Both the position numbers and the translations under genes were made by a program. From positions 186,001 to 250,000 of the forward strand of contig CAKUPQ010000003.1 in NCBI GenBank assembly GCA_934675205.1: 64,000 nt of DNA. Reading direction: 5' to 3'. Each line of letters starts with the position of its first letter. Position 1 is the stretch's first letter. Below, in pieces: positions 36,229-45,582 of this stretch. The notes beneath the pieces are model-generated. The model saw nothing but the letters and a program-made list of their open reading frames with translations, made no database searches and had not been told where the DNA came from. This DNA is from an uncultured Flavobacteriaceae bacterium (GTDB taxonomy: Bacteria; Bacteroidota; Bacteroidia; Flavobacteriales; Flavobacteriaceae).

Positions 36229-36247
36229 TTAAACCTGACAGGTTTAA
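36229..36247. repeat. AAACCTGACAGGTTT palindrome
   Basis: TTAAACCT-GAC-AGGTTTAA, an 8-bp perfect stem. This palindrome is frequent between genes in Bacteroidota. The rest of the 218-bp gap shows no gene; a TTCGAAATGACA phrase near 36274 may be the remnant of another dispersed repeat. Confidence 0.7.
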
Positions 36248-36378
36248 AAAAAGAAGGCCGTTTCACTTTACTTGTTCGAAATGACAGCACCCAGCACTGC
36301 ACAAAAAATATCCTCATTTTAATACAAGATGTGCAATAAAAGTATAATTTAGCGTTATCAAACAAAACATTCTCAAAA

Positions 36379-37584
36379 ATGACTCTTGTTCAAAAAGCCG
36401 AAAAATTTGTATTCTCCCTTTTTAGAGATAAGGTTTCTGATGCTCATATTTATCATAATTTTCAGCATACTTCACGGGTTTTTCTTGCTGTAAAAATTTT
36501 GGTAGAAAACTTGCAGGTTTCGGATAATGATGCCGAAATTCTGTATTTAACTTCGTGGTTTCACGATACAGGATACAGTGTTTCTGAGCAAAACCACGAG
36601 CAAAAAAGTGCTGAAATTGCCCGATATTTTTTGGTTGACGAAAACTTCCCTGAAGAGAAAATCAAAGAGGTAGAACGCTTGATACAAGGGACTTGTATGA
36701 CACACAACCCAACCGATTTACTCGAAGAAATTATCAAAGATGCAGATACTTCACATTTTGCTGATGCTAATTATTTGGGAATTTGTGAGCTTTTAAGAGC
36801 CGAATGGGAAATTACCCTAAACAAAACTTTTTCCGATTTGGAATGGAACACTCTCAATCGGGATATGCTTTTGAATAAACATCGTTATTATACCGATTAT
36901 GCCAAAGAAAATTGGCAACGACAAAAAGAAGAAAATATCACAGGAATACAAAAGAGAATTGTCAAGTTTTCTATTCCCGAAATGCTTTTAAAAGATAAGA
37001 GAAAAGATTTTAAAGACGAAAAAAGGGACTACAGTCGAGCTATTGACACAATGTTCAGAGTAACCCTCAACAACCATACCCGATTGAGTGAAATTGCCGA
37101 TAGTAAAGCCAATATCTTACTTTCGGTAAATGCAATTATTATTTCGATTGTATTGACTTCACTTATCCCGAAATTAGATTCTCCGAGAAATTACCACTTG
37201 ATTTTTCCTACGTTTATTTTATTGATTTCCAGTGTTATTAGTATTATTTCTGCTATTATTTCGACCCGTCCGAAAGTTACCAGTGGTTCGTTTACCCGAG
37301 ACGAAGTGCAACAGAAAAAAGTAAATATATTGTTTTTTGGGAATTTCTACAAAATGCCACTTTCTGAATACGAATGGGCTATGAACGAACTGATGAAAGA
37401 CCGTGACGCATTATACAATACCCTAACCAAAGACCTTTATTACCTCGGATTGGTACTCAACCGAAAATATAAACTCCTGCGAATCACTTACGGGATATTT
37501 ATGACCGGAATTATAGTGTCCGTAATCGCTTTTGTATGGGCTTTTTTGGATTTCACTTTTGGAAATTCTATTTGGACAAGATGA
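36379..37584 (+). CDS. HD-domain protein fused to a Pycsar-type transmembrane effector domain (PycTM)
   Basis: A 401-aa two-domain protein. Residues 1-190 form an HD phosphohydrolase with H30 (FQHTSR), H62-D63 (FHDTGY) and D121 (IKDADTS), sufficient to bind metal and hydrolyse a nucleotide. Residues 217-395 (RDYSRAIDTMFRVTLNNHTRLSEIADSKAN as two blocks, three helices at about 244-263, 272-296 and 370-391) match the PycTM effector domain of the Pycsar antiphage system, which is thought to damage the membrane when bound by cyclic UMP or CMP. No cyclase gene is nearby. It is a single-gene unit. Confidence 0.85.
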   Translation: MTLVQKAEKFVFSLFRDKVSDAHIYHNFQHTSRVFLAVKILVENLQVSDNDAEILYLTSWFHDTGYSVSEQNHEQKSAEIARYFLVDENFPEEKIKEVERLIQGTCMTHNPTDLLEEIIKDADTSHFADANYLGICELLRAEWEITLNKTFSDLEWNTLNRDMLLNKHRYYTDYAKENWQRQKEENITGIQKRIVKFSIPEMLLKDKRKDFKDEKRDYSRAIDTMFRVTLNNHTRLSEIADSKANILLSVNAIIISIVLTSLIPKLDSPRNYHLIFPTFILLISSVISIISAIISTRPKVTSGSFTRDEVQQKKVNILFFGNFYKMPLSEYEWAMNELMKDRDALYNTLTKDLYYLGLVLNRKYKLLRITYGIFMTGIIVSVIAFVWAFLDFTFGNSIWTR

Positions 37585-37622
37585 TGATTAGAATGTAGAA
37601 GTTTAGCTCTGTCATTCCAGCA

Positions 37623-40031
37623 TCAAACCAACTTATAATCGCTAAATACTTGGTTTTCGTCTTGATAAATAAACCCAACCCGAAGTGCTTTTAGCCCTAT
37701 GATTCCTTGTAAATCTTCTACGTCAAACTGTTCTATTTCGGAATTCAAAAGTCCTTTGTGTTGTAACAAATTAATATAACCCAAATACTCTTTTCGCTCT
37801 TGTGGTTGCGAATAGACAATAGTCAATTTTCCCTTTTGAGTGATTCGTTCATCCGAATTTTTAATCTTTGCTTTGTCAATTCGTTTTTTGGCAATTTCGT
37901 ATCTTACATTATACGAACCGTCAATGTCAAATTGCTTTTCGTCCATTTTAAAGCGAATAGAAATCGGAGTTCCGAAAACCAGAATCAACGAACTGACTTC
38001 CAATTCGTGAGGTAGTGTAGGCTGAATTTCTTTAAAATGATTTTCCATTTCGCACATCACCTGCATTTGCCATAAACGGAGATTTTTCAGGTAATACATC
38101 TCAAAATTCTTTTCGGGTGCAATCGATGCTCCGATGTACATATTATGCTCGATTCCGTCCGTTTTGAAACGTTCGTAATAATGCGGAAAATATTCTTGTG
38201 CTTCGATTTGTTTTTCGTCAATAATAACTGCTAATTTTTTGTTTATCAAAGTAATAGAATTGTCGAACTTTTGTCTTGCTTCATAAAATCCTCCTCCTGT
38301 AGCCGAGCTTATTTTGTTGAAATAATCATTGATGTCTTTTGCAATCGAATTGTTTTTGTTATTGTCCTTAAAATTTTTGAGAATCGGGTATATATCGGTT
38401 TCAAAATAGGTCTGAATCATTTGTTCCGTATTGGTAGAAACAAACATTCTCAGGTTTTCGAGATGGCTTTTCAAGTCAAATATTTTTTGTTCGAATAAAG
38501 GTAAATTGTGCGTTTTACTGATTTTTTCGAATAACAAAATCAAATCTTCGGTCTGATGAATTAAATCCTGTTGAATGGCTTTGTTACGGGATTCCGAAGA
38601 ACCCTGAACATCAATTTGTCCGTACAACGGATAGATATCGTTAAAAACGATTTCTTTCAAGGCATAGTCTTTCCCTACGGTTTTGTTATTCAGAAAACTC
38701 AAGGCTTCCTCTTGAAATCTCCATTTTACACTTGGGTGAATCGAGGTATATTCTTTCTGAATAACACCTTCTATTTGATTTTCTGTTTCTGAGAAAGCTT
38801 TAGAAGCCTTATCTTGTATAAATGGAAGTATATAGTTTAATTTATTAGCATTAACCGAATTTAATTCCCTAACTTTAGTAGAAGACATTTCTAACAATCC
38901 AAAAATTTTATCACCTTCTATTAAAGGAACAAAAATAAAGCTCTTAACATTTTGCTCTTTAAGCTTCTTTACCAAATATTCCTGTTTCGGATTAGAAATA
39001 AGATATTTATCAATATCCGATACTATCAATAAACCATTATCTGAAACCAGATTTTCTAAAGAATCATTACATAATAACCCCTCGCACTCTTCTATGGTAG
39101 AATTATAAAGCAGATGACTATAAAATTGTTTTTCTATAACTCTTAGATCATTTGCTTTTCGGGTATTTTCAAAAAGAGTAAATCCTATTTTTAAATCTTC
39201 GATTTTATAAATAGATTTAAAAATTGTTTCTATTTCTGATAAGGTTGTTTCACTTTTATCTTTAAGCAGATTACTCTTAAAACTAGAAACAGCATTTTCG
39301 ATAGTAGCATCAAAAAGAGTCATAATCGAAAACCCTTTTAAAATCCAGCTTTGTTCAGGAAATTTAGATTTCCATAAATCAATATCAGAAAAATTATCAA
39401 TCAGTTCAAAAATGTCTTCTTCCGAAAGTTCGATAGCTCTGTCTGTACGTATAATATCTATAAAATCTGCATTGAACAAAACCCTATAGTGATGAATTAT
39501 ATTTTCTGCATCAGGTATGTCGAAAAATAAAGGAGTATCCATTGCTTCAACTTTATATCCATAATACTGACTGATAATAACACAGCAATTCAGAATATAA
39601 AAATTATCAGAAGAAAAATCTCTCATGTTAAACTGATAACTATCTCCTGCTTCTTTCAATATTTTTTTGAAACGTTCGGTATGATTAAATGTGTGCAAGT
39701 GAAACGGAATCGTAATCGCTTTAATTTCGTTATGAGTAAGTGATTTCGGAAATAAATCTGCCAAAAGTACCCTGATAACCGATTGATATTGTTCGAGTTC
39801 GTCTATATTTTCGAGTCCGTTTATCAGCTCGGGATATTTATAGATTTCTTGTAGTAACGACTGGGCATAATCTGCCTGAAAATCAACTCCCGAAACAGCA
39901 ATCTCTTCTAAAGAATTAATAATCTTATGAAAAGAAATCAATGTTTTAAAAGGGCTTGACTCAAGTGGAAAATTAATCCGCATACTACTTTTATTGTTCA
40001 ACACGTAGGGTTTTTGGGTAATTTTAGGCAA
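37623..40031 (-). CDS. Large GAF-domain protein of unknown function
   Basis: An 802-aa cytoplasmic protein without signal or membrane segments. Residues about 295-415 look like a GAF sensor domain (ENLVSDNGLLIVSD, FIFVPLIEGDKIFGLLEMSS). The N-terminal 250 residues are helical, and the C-terminal 350 include long helices and a beta-rich end. No output domain such as kinase, cyclase or HTH is evident. Such large GAF proteins appear conserved in Flavobacteriaceae. It converges with the HD-PycTM gene with a 38-bp gap. Confidence 0.75.
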   Translation of the reverse strand: MPKITQKPYVLNNKSSMRINFPLESSPFKTLISFHKIINSLEEIAVSGVDFQADYAQSLLQEIYKYPELINGLENIDELEQYQSVIRVLLADLFPKSLTHNEIKAITIPFHLHTFNHTERFKKILKEAGDSYQFNMRDFSSDNFYILNCCVIISQYYGYKVEAMDTPLFFDIPDAENIIHHYRVLFNADFIDIIRTDRAIELSEEDIFELIDNFSDIDLWKSKFPEQSWILKGFSIMTLFDATIENAVSSFKSNLLKDKSETTLSEIETIFKSIYKIEDLKIGFTLFENTRKANDLRVIEKQFYSHLLYNSTIEECEGLLCNDSLENLVSDNGLLIVSDIDKYLISNPKQEYLVKKLKEQNVKSFIFVPLIEGDKIFGLLEMSSTKVRELNSVNANKLNYILPFIQDKASKAFSETENQIEGVIQKEYTSIHPSVKWRFQEEALSFLNNKTVGKDYALKEIVFNDIYPLYGQIDVQGSSESRNKAIQQDLIHQTEDLILLFEKISKTHNLPLFEQKIFDLKSHLENLRMFVSTNTEQMIQTYFETDIYPILKNFKDNNKNNSIAKDINDYFNKISSATGGGFYEARQKFDNSITLINKKLAVIIDEKQIEAQEYFPHYYERFKTDGIEHNMYIGASIAPEKNFEMYYLKNLRLWQMQVMCEMENHFKEIQPTLPHELEVSSLILVFGTPISIRFKMDEKQFDIDGSYNVRYEIAKKRIDKAKIKNSDERITQKGKLTIVYSQPQERKEYLGYINLLQHKGLLNSEIEQFDVEDLQGIIGLKALRVGFIYQDENQVFSDYKLV

Positions 40032-40075
40032 AAGAAAATAATTTTAAAACTATACAAAGATACAAAATATTAGTA

Positions 40076-41116
40076 TCATTCGTTTAACATTAACCTCGAT
40101 TTTATCGGATAATGGTCTGAAAATTCTATTTTATCAAAAGTTTTAAACTCTTTGATTGTTAGTGATTTATCTGCAAAAACATAATCTATTCGGGCAGGAT
40201 AGAGTCTGAATTGATAACTCTTTCCGAAACCTTTTCCTGCTTGTTCAAACGCATCGTTGAGGTTTCCTTTTACGTTCCGATAGGCATACGAAAAAGCACT
40301 GTTATTCAAATCTCCACAAATAATTACGGGATATCTGCAGGCTACATTGTGTTCTTTCAGAATTTGTACTTGTTCTTGTTGTTTGGTAAATGCCTTTGAG
40401 ATTTTTTTGAAAATAACTTCAGATTTTTCCTGATTCAAATCGTTTTCGATTTGAGCTATATCTTTGGTAATCTGAACGGATTGCAGGTGCATACTATACA
40501 CACGAAGCGTGTCGTTTCCCTTTTTGATGTCTGCAAAAATTACGTTGTTATTAGAATCGTCAAATCGGATAACTCCGTTGTTTATAATCGGAAATTTAGA
40601 ATAAATTGCCTGTCCGAAAGTATTACTTTTATTGATGTAATGAATGGTTTTGTATTGGTATTGCTTAAATTGATTTTCCCCTAAATCAGAAAACTCTTGA
40701 ATGCACAAAATATCGGGATTTTCGTGTTCGATAAACTTTTTGATAGCAGGCAAAACCGAATCGTTATCAAGCCATTTGTATTTGTTAAAAAGCCTTACGT
40801 TATAGCTCATTAAGGTAAAATCCGTTTCGGATTCGGGTAAGTTTTCGGACGAAAATTTATACCATTTTGACACAAAACTGATTCCGATAAGCAAAACCAA
40901 AGCCGATAAAAATATTTGTTTTTTAACCTGCAACAACCAATACAAGAAAAATAGTATGTTCAACAATAACAAAATCGGAAGCACTAAAGTCAAAACCGAC
41001 AAAATCGGAAACTTCCCGGGAGCCAAAAAAGGCAACAAATATCCTGCAAACGTCAAGATTGCAAGAAGTATGTTCAAAAAATATATGATTTTGTTAAACC
41101 AAGATAGCTTTTTCAT
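40076..41116 (-). CDS. Membrane-anchored endonuclease/exonuclease/phosphatase (EEP) family protein
   Basis: A 346-aa protein with three N-terminal membrane helices (about 9-28, 35-58 and 66-82) and an EEP hydrolase domain. Active-site blocks are SYNVRLFN, ILCIQEFSD, CGDLNNSAFS, RIDYVFAD and the terminal FSDHYPI. The catalytic part probably faces the periplasm and may act on nucleic acid or phospholipid; EEP folds cannot be told apart by motif alone. It is downstream of two rhomboid protease genes on the same strand. Confidence 0.87.
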   Translation of the reverse strand: MKKLSWFNKIIYFLNILLAILTFAGYLLPFLAPGKFPILSVLTLVLPILLLLNILFFLYWLLQVKKQIFLSALVLLIGISFVSKWYKFSSENLPESETDFTLMSYNVRLFNKYKWLDNDSVLPAIKKFIEHENPDILCIQEFSDLGENQFKQYQYKTIHYINKSNTFGQAIYSKFPIINNGVIRFDDSNNNVIFADIKKGNDTLRVYSMHLQSVQITKDIAQIENDLNQEKSEVIFKKISKAFTKQQEQVQILKEHNVACRYPVIICGDLNNSAFSYAYRNVKGNLNDAFEQAGKGFGKSYQFRLYPARIDYVFADKSLTIKEFKTFDKIEFSDHYPIKSRLMLNE

Positions 41117-41193
41117 TGTTAGTTGTTAGTTTCAAGTTTCAGGTTTCAAGCTGTCAGTTATCGGTCTGTAAACTGCGACTGTTTACTGAAAAC
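41117..41193. repeat. Mosaic intergenic repeat, inverted relative to the copy at 47800
   Basis: Contains GTTTCAAGTTTCAGGTTTCAAG units, then 41155-41177, which matches 22 of 23 bases of 47808-47830 in reverse complement, then ACTGCGACTGTTTACTGAAAACT. Confidence 0.85.
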
Positions 41194-42093
41194 TCACTTC
41201 TGTTTGAATAAAAAATCCTTTTCTTCTTTGGTCAGGCTGTCATAACCCGAACGGCTTATTTTGTCTAATATTTCGTCTATCTGCTGTTGATTTTTATCTT
41301 TTTCAAATTTCGGACTTGTTTTAGAAGTTGTTTTTTTATTGATGTGAACTTCTTTAAACGGAGTATATTTTTTCTTTGGTTTTTTTGAGAAAAATCCCGT
41401 AACAAAATCAGTTATTTTGGATATGATTTTGGTTACATCTGTTCCTCGTTTTAGCAGAACGACAAACAAAAATCCAAATAAAGCTCCTGATAAATGTGAA
41501 GCTCGTCCTCCTAATCTTTGCAAAATATTGTCCACATCTTCATATCTATTAATAACTTGTCTAAAATACAGTAAATCCACAAGCAAAAAAACCAAAGCAA
41601 TATGCCATAATTTCACGTATCCAATAAGCAACAACCGAACTTTCATAAGAGGAGCATACGTAACCGTAGCAAACAAAATTGTCATAATCGATGCAGATGC
41701 TCCGACTAAAATTGCATTGGATTGAAGAAAAAATGTAGAGGAAAATACATAAATCAATCCCGAGAAAATCGCTCCCAAAATATACACTCCGAAAAGTTGT
41801 TTCTCCGAAAAGTATGTTTGGAATAATCTTCCTGCGAAATTCAATACGATAAGATTAAAAATAAGATGCAAAGCTCCTCCGTGCAGAAACGAATAGGTTA
41901 TAAAAGTCCAAGGAAAAACAAACGAAATTCCTGCATTACTCGACAAAGCCAACCAAGTCGGATAAATAAATCTACCTATCGAAAATTCGTAGAAAACAAG
42001 CGAAACCAAAAACAATCCGATGTTCCAAAATATCAGCTTTTGGGTTATTCCTCCGAATTTATATTGTTGTTTTATGTCGTCTAAAATGTTCAT
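41194..42093 (-). CDS. Rhomboid family intramembrane serine protease
   Basis: A 299-aa rhomboid with six membrane helices and a hydrophilic, Lys-rich tail of about 75 residues. The nucleophile serine is in VGASASIM and the catalytic His in SHLSGALFG. The ATG at 42093 (MNILDDIKQQYK) was chosen over an upstream extension that reads through repeat DNA. It is paired with a second, diverged rhomboid immediately upstream in transcription. Substrates are unknown; the tail may bind partners. Confidence 0.9.
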   Translation of the reverse strand: MNILDDIKQQYKFGGITQKLIFWNIGLFLVSLVFYEFSIGRFIYPTWLALSSNAGISFVFPWTFITYSFLHGGALHLIFNLIVLNFAGRLFQTYFSEKQLFGVYILGAIFSGLIYVFSSTFFLQSNAILVGASASIMTILFATVTYAPLMKVRLLLIGYVKLWHIALVFLLVDLLYFRQVINRYEDVDNILQRLGGRASHLSGALFGFLFVVLLKRGTDVTKIISKITDFVTGFFSKKPKKKYTPFKEVHINKKTTSKTSPKFEKDKNQQQIDEILDKISRSGYDSLTKEEKDFLFKQK

Positions 42094-42098
42094 CTTAC

Positions 42099-42158
42099 AA
42101 GTGTTCAGATTTTTAGTGTTCAGTCTGATTACTGATATACTGAACACTGATTACTACT
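42099..42158. repeat. Mosaic intergenic repeat (GTGTTCAG / CTGAACAC units)
   Basis: AAGTGTTCAGATTTTTAGTGTTCAG faces CTGAACACTGATTACTAC; the arms pair imperfectly. It fills the gap between the two rhomboid genes. Confidence 0.75.
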
Positions 42159-42887
42159 TTAGTTCCAACGATTCTTATTAAAGCTGTTTTTCTTCCAATA
42201 CCACATAATCAGAAAACCTGTCAATGCTCCTCCGATATGGGCAAAATGAGCTACTCCTCCTCCAAATCCGAAAACAGAACTTCCGTTAAGTCCCGAAAGA
42301 AAATCATACAACAAAAGTGCAGGAATAAAAAACTTTGCCTTAATTCCGATAGGAATAAACATCAACATCAGCTTTTCGTTCGGGAACATAAATCCGAAAG
42401 CAACCAAAATCCCGTAAATCGCTCCCGATGCTCCGACTGCACGAATTTTGTATGAATCCGATAATGTTTGTACTATACTGTCATTATAATTATATACAGG
42501 TTGTTTTAAAATTTCGTTTATAAAATCTTGAGTTGCCCCTAATTCGATTAGCGAATTATATGAAGAGTGAAACTCGTAATAATTCACTCCCTGATGAAGT
42601 AAAGCAGCTCCCAATCCGCATGAAATATAAAAAAACAAAAACTTTTTACCTCCCCAAAATTGTTCTAATATCGAACCGAACATATACAACCCAAACATAT
42701 TGAAGAGTAAGTGCATCGGACTTCCGTGCATAAACATATGGGTTATCGGTTGCCAAAATTTAAACATTTCACTTTCAAAGTAATACATCGGAAGATAAAC
42801 CTGTGCTTGGGGAATGATATAACTTCCTACAAAAAGTAGTACATTAATAATTAGTAGTTGCTTAACGGTTTCGGTAATCTGCATCAT
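42159..42887 (-). CDS. Rhomboid family intramembrane serine protease
   Basis: A 242-aa rhomboid with six helices and almost no tail. The Ser motif is GASGAIYGIL, the catalytic His is in FAHIGGALTG, and the HMFMHGSPMHLLFNMFGLY loop carries the conserved L1/TM2 HxxxN elements. Two Met codons begin it. It is only distantly similar to the neighbouring rhomboid, so the pair reflects an old duplication and probably has different substrates. Confidence 0.92.
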   Translation of the reverse strand: MMQITETVKQLLIINVLLFVGSYIIPQAQVYLPMYYFESEMFKFWQPITHMFMHGSPMHLLFNMFGLYMFGSILEQFWGGKKFLFFYISCGLGAALLHQGVNYYEFHSSYNSLIELGATQDFINEILKQPVYNYNDSIVQTLSDSYKIRAVGASGAIYGILVAFGFMFPNEKLMLMFIPIGIKAKFFIPALLLYDFLSGLNGSSVFGFGGGVAHFAHIGGALTGFLIMWYWKKNSFNKNRWN

Positions 42888-43012
42888 AATTTTATTATTT
42901 CAAAAACAGACAAAGATACATTTTTTTAGTCTTTGGTTAGTAGTCTTTGGTGATCTGTTACAATTTTATGCAAAATATCTCGGAATAAAATTATAGATAT
43001 GTTTGATTTTGT

Positions 43013-43020
43013 TAATTTTG
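43013..43020 (+). promoter_or_regulatory. Predicted -7 box for the oxoamine synthase gene
   Basis: TAATTTTG, an exact TAnnTTTG match, 28 bases before the start codon. Confidence 0.55.
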
Positions 43021-43048
43021 CATCAGTTTTAAAATACACAATATTATT

Positions 43049-44308
43049 ATGGTAAAAGATTTGTTTGAAAGAATTCAGGAAAATAAAGGTCCTTTAGGAA
43101 AATGGGCTTCACAAGCAGAAGGATATTATGTGTTTCCGAAATTGGAAGGAGAGCTTGGTCCGAGAATGAAATTTCACGGAAAAGATATTCTGAATTGGAG
43201 TTTGAATGATTATTTAGGCTTGGCAAACCATCCTGAAATCAGAAAAGTTGATGCAGAGGCTGCACAACAATACGGAGCTGCTTATCCGATGGGAGCAAGA
43301 ATGATGAGTGGACACACGAACATTCACGAACAATTAGAAAGAGAATTAGCAGCATTCGTACACAAAGAAGCGGCTTATTTGTTGAACTTCGGTTATCAAG
43401 GAATGGTATCCATCATTGATGCTTTGGTTTCTAAAAATGATGTGATTGTTTATGATGTGGATTCTCACGCTTGTATTATTGACGGAGTTCGTCTTCATCA
43501 CGGAAAACGCTTTACCTACAAACATAACGATATGGAAAGTATCGAAAAAAATCTTCAACGTGCTGTAAAAATGGCAGAAGAAACAGGTGGAGGAATTTTG
43601 CTGATTACAGAAGGAGTTTTCGGAATGAGAGGACAACAAGGAAAATTAAAAGAGATTTGTGCGTTAAAATCGAAATATAATTTCCGTTTGTTGGTTGATG
43701 ATGCTCACGGATTCGGAACTTTAGGAAAAACAGGAGCAGGAGCAGGAGAAGAGCAAGGAGTTCAAGACCAAATTGATGTTTATTTCTCGACTTTTGCCAA
43801 ATCAATGGCAAGTATCGGAGCTTTTGTTGCAGCTGACCAAGATATTATTGACTACCTGAAATATAACTTGCGTTCACAGATGTTTGCAAAATCACTTCCG
43901 ATGATTCAGACTATCGGAGCTTTGAAACGTTTGGATATGTTACGTTCGATGCCCGAGCTAAAAGACAAGTTATGGGAAAATGTAAATGCACTTCAAAACG
44001 GACTAAAATCGAGAGGTTTTGATATCGGAGACACGAATACTTGTGTAACTCCTGTTTACCTTAGCGGAAGTATCCCTGAAGCGATGATGATGGTAAACGA
44101 TTTGCGTGAGAATTACGGCATTTTCTTGTCGATTGTGGTTTATCCTGTAATTCCGAAAGGAATTATTTTACTCCGTATGATCCCGACAGCATCACATACT
44201 TTACAAGATATTGAACAAACTCTCGAAGCATTTGAGGCTATCAGAGAAAAACTGATTAACGGAACGTATTTACAATTAGCATCAGAAAGAACGGTTGATG
44301 TGAGTTAA
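43049..44308 (+). CDS. spt: Alpha-oxoamine synthase, serine palmitoyltransferase-like
   Basis: A 419-aa PLP enzyme of the alpha-oxoamine synthase group, which condenses an amino acid with an acyl-CoA. The PLP lysine is K251 in STFAKSMASIGAF, the cofactor aspartate D217/D218 and His220 in VDDAHGFG, and H140 stacks on the ring. The TFAKSMA sequence and N-terminal YYVFPKLEGELGP block fit the bacterial sphingolipid or sulfonolipid (cysteate) enzymes of Bacteroidota better than KBL or BioF. Which amino acid is used cannot be decided here. It is monocistronic with a strong terminator. Confidence 0.85.
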   Translation: MVKDLFERIQENKGPLGKWASQAEGYYVFPKLEGELGPRMKFHGKDILNWSLNDYLGLANHPEIRKVDAEAAQQYGAAYPMGARMMSGHTNIHEQLERELAAFVHKEAAYLLNFGYQGMVSIIDALVSKNDVIVYDVDSHACIIDGVRLHHGKRFTYKHNDMESIEKNLQRAVKMAEETGGGILLITEGVFGMRGQQGKLKEICALKSKYNFRLLVDDAHGFGTLGKTGAGAGEEQGVQDQIDVYFSTFAKSMASIGAFVAADQDIIDYLKYNLRSQMFAKSLPMIQTIGALKRLDMLRSMPELKDKLWENVNALQNGLKSRGFDIGDTNTCVTPVYLSGSIPEAMMMVNDLRENYGIFLSIVVYPVIPKGIILLRMIPTASHTLQDIEQTLEAFEAIREKLINGTYLQLASERTVDVS

Positions 44309-44334
44309 AAATCCGTTTTAATTTATTTTGAATT

Positions 44335-44374
44335 TTTAGAGCCTGTTTGAATTTTTATTTAAACAGGCTCTAAA
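44335..44374 (+). terminator. Strong 14-bp hairpin terminator
   Basis: TTTAGAGCCTGTTT (44335-44348) pairs perfectly with AAACAGGCTCTAAA (44361-44374); loop of 12 bases. Confidence 0.85.
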
Positions 44375-44459
44375 TATTTGGATTGGATATGTAGATTTTT
44401 TTGTATATTTCCCAACCAATTTTAACCAACTCCAACAAAGTTAGAAAAAATAAAAAACT

Positions 44460-45572
44460 ATGAACGAACAACATTCAGACGACATTTACGGAAGAGCAAG
44501 AGTTCAGGACACTCCCGAGCTCGAAGCTTATTACAAAGAATTAGAAGGACTAGGAGCTGGAGCTTTATGGACAGTTGCCAACGACATTGAGCCTTGGGAG
44601 CCTCGGAGTTCTTCAATCCCGATGCTTTGGAAATATGAAGATTTAAGGCATTTGGTTTTAAAATCATCAGATTTGGTAACTCCCGAACAAGCAGGACGAA
44701 GAGTAGTTTATTTGGTAAATGACAAACGTAGAGATGTCAGTGCTGCTGTGGGTTGGCTTTATACCGGCATTCAGGTTACTCGTCCGGGAGAATTTACTTC
44801 GGCTCACCGTCACAAAGCTTCTGCCTTGCGTTTTATTATGGAAGGCGAAGGCGGTTATACCGTTGTGGACGGAAACAAAATTATGTTGGAAGTCAACGAT
44901 TTTGTGATTACTCCAAACTCAACCTGGCACGAACACGGAGTAGAACCTGGAGGCAAAACCTGTATTTGGCAAGACGGATTGGATATTCCGCTTGTAAATG
45001 CTTTGGAAGCCAATGATTATGCAGTTTTGGACGGAACACAGGAACTTGTTGCACCACTCAATTATTCTCCGATGACCTATGGAGGAACAGGACTTATCCC
45101 ACCTGATAAGGAGTGGAACAAGCCTTATTCACCTTTGTTCAAATATTCATGGAAAACGGTTTATCCTGCACTTTTGGAAGCCGAAAAAGTCAATACACCC
45201 AACAACCCTTTTGACGGAATCATTATGCAGTACAGCAACCCGCTTACGGGAGGACACGTAATGCAGACTATGGGAGCTTCGATTCAGTTGTTACCAAAAG
45301 GATTTAAAGGAAAAGCTCATAAACATACAGGTTCTTTTGTTTATCAATGTGCCAAAGGAAAAGGCTATTCCATCATCAACGGAAAACGTTTTGACTGGAA
45401 AGAGCGTGATATTTTTTGTGTGCCGTCTTGGGCTTGGCACGAACATCATAATTTATCTGATACCGAAGATGCCTGTTTGTTTTCGTTTAACGATTTGCCT
45501 GTTATGGAAAAATTAGGTTTGTATCAGGAAAAGATTTTGGAAGAGAATGGTGGGAATCAGATAAATGAATAA
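44460..45572 (+). CDS. Gentisate 1,2-dioxygenase-like bicupin
   Basis: A 370-aa two-cupin Fe(II) dioxygenase. It resembles gentisate 1,2-dioxygenase, which opens gentisate to maleylpyruvate. Cupin 1 supplies H116 and H118 (SAHRHKASA) and H157/H159 (WHEHG); cupin 2 has KAHKHTGSFVYQ and WHEHHN. The family-specific RRVVYLVND and ALRFIMEGEGGYT blocks are present. It heads a run with a FAH-family hydrolase and a maleate isomerase. 1-Hydroxy-2-naphthoate or salicylate dioxygenase activity is a possible alternative. Confidence 0.87.
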   Translation: MNEQHSDDIYGRARVQDTPELEAYYKELEGLGAGALWTVANDIEPWEPRSSSIPMLWKYEDLRHLVLKSSDLVTPEQAGRRVVYLVNDKRRDVSAAVGWLYTGIQVTRPGEFTSAHRHKASALRFIMEGEGGYTVVDGNKIMLEVNDFVITPNSTWHEHGVEPGGKTCIWQDGLDIPLVNALEANDYAVLDGTQELVAPLNYSPMTYGGTGLIPPDKEWNKPYSPLFKYSWKTVYPALLEAEKVNTPNNPFDGIIMQYSNPLTGGHVMQTMGASIQLLPKGFKGKAHKHTGSFVYQCAKGKGYSIINGKRFDWKERDIFCVPSWAWHEHHNLSDTEDACLFSFNDLPVMEKLGLYQEKILEENGGNQINE

Positions 45573-45582
45573 TCCTAAAGAA

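Noticed and set aside
36379..40031. HD-PycTM plus GAF protein as a complete Pycsar defence system
   Set aside because: The genes are convergent and neither encodes a nucleotide cyclase; the GAF protein has no catalytic signature.
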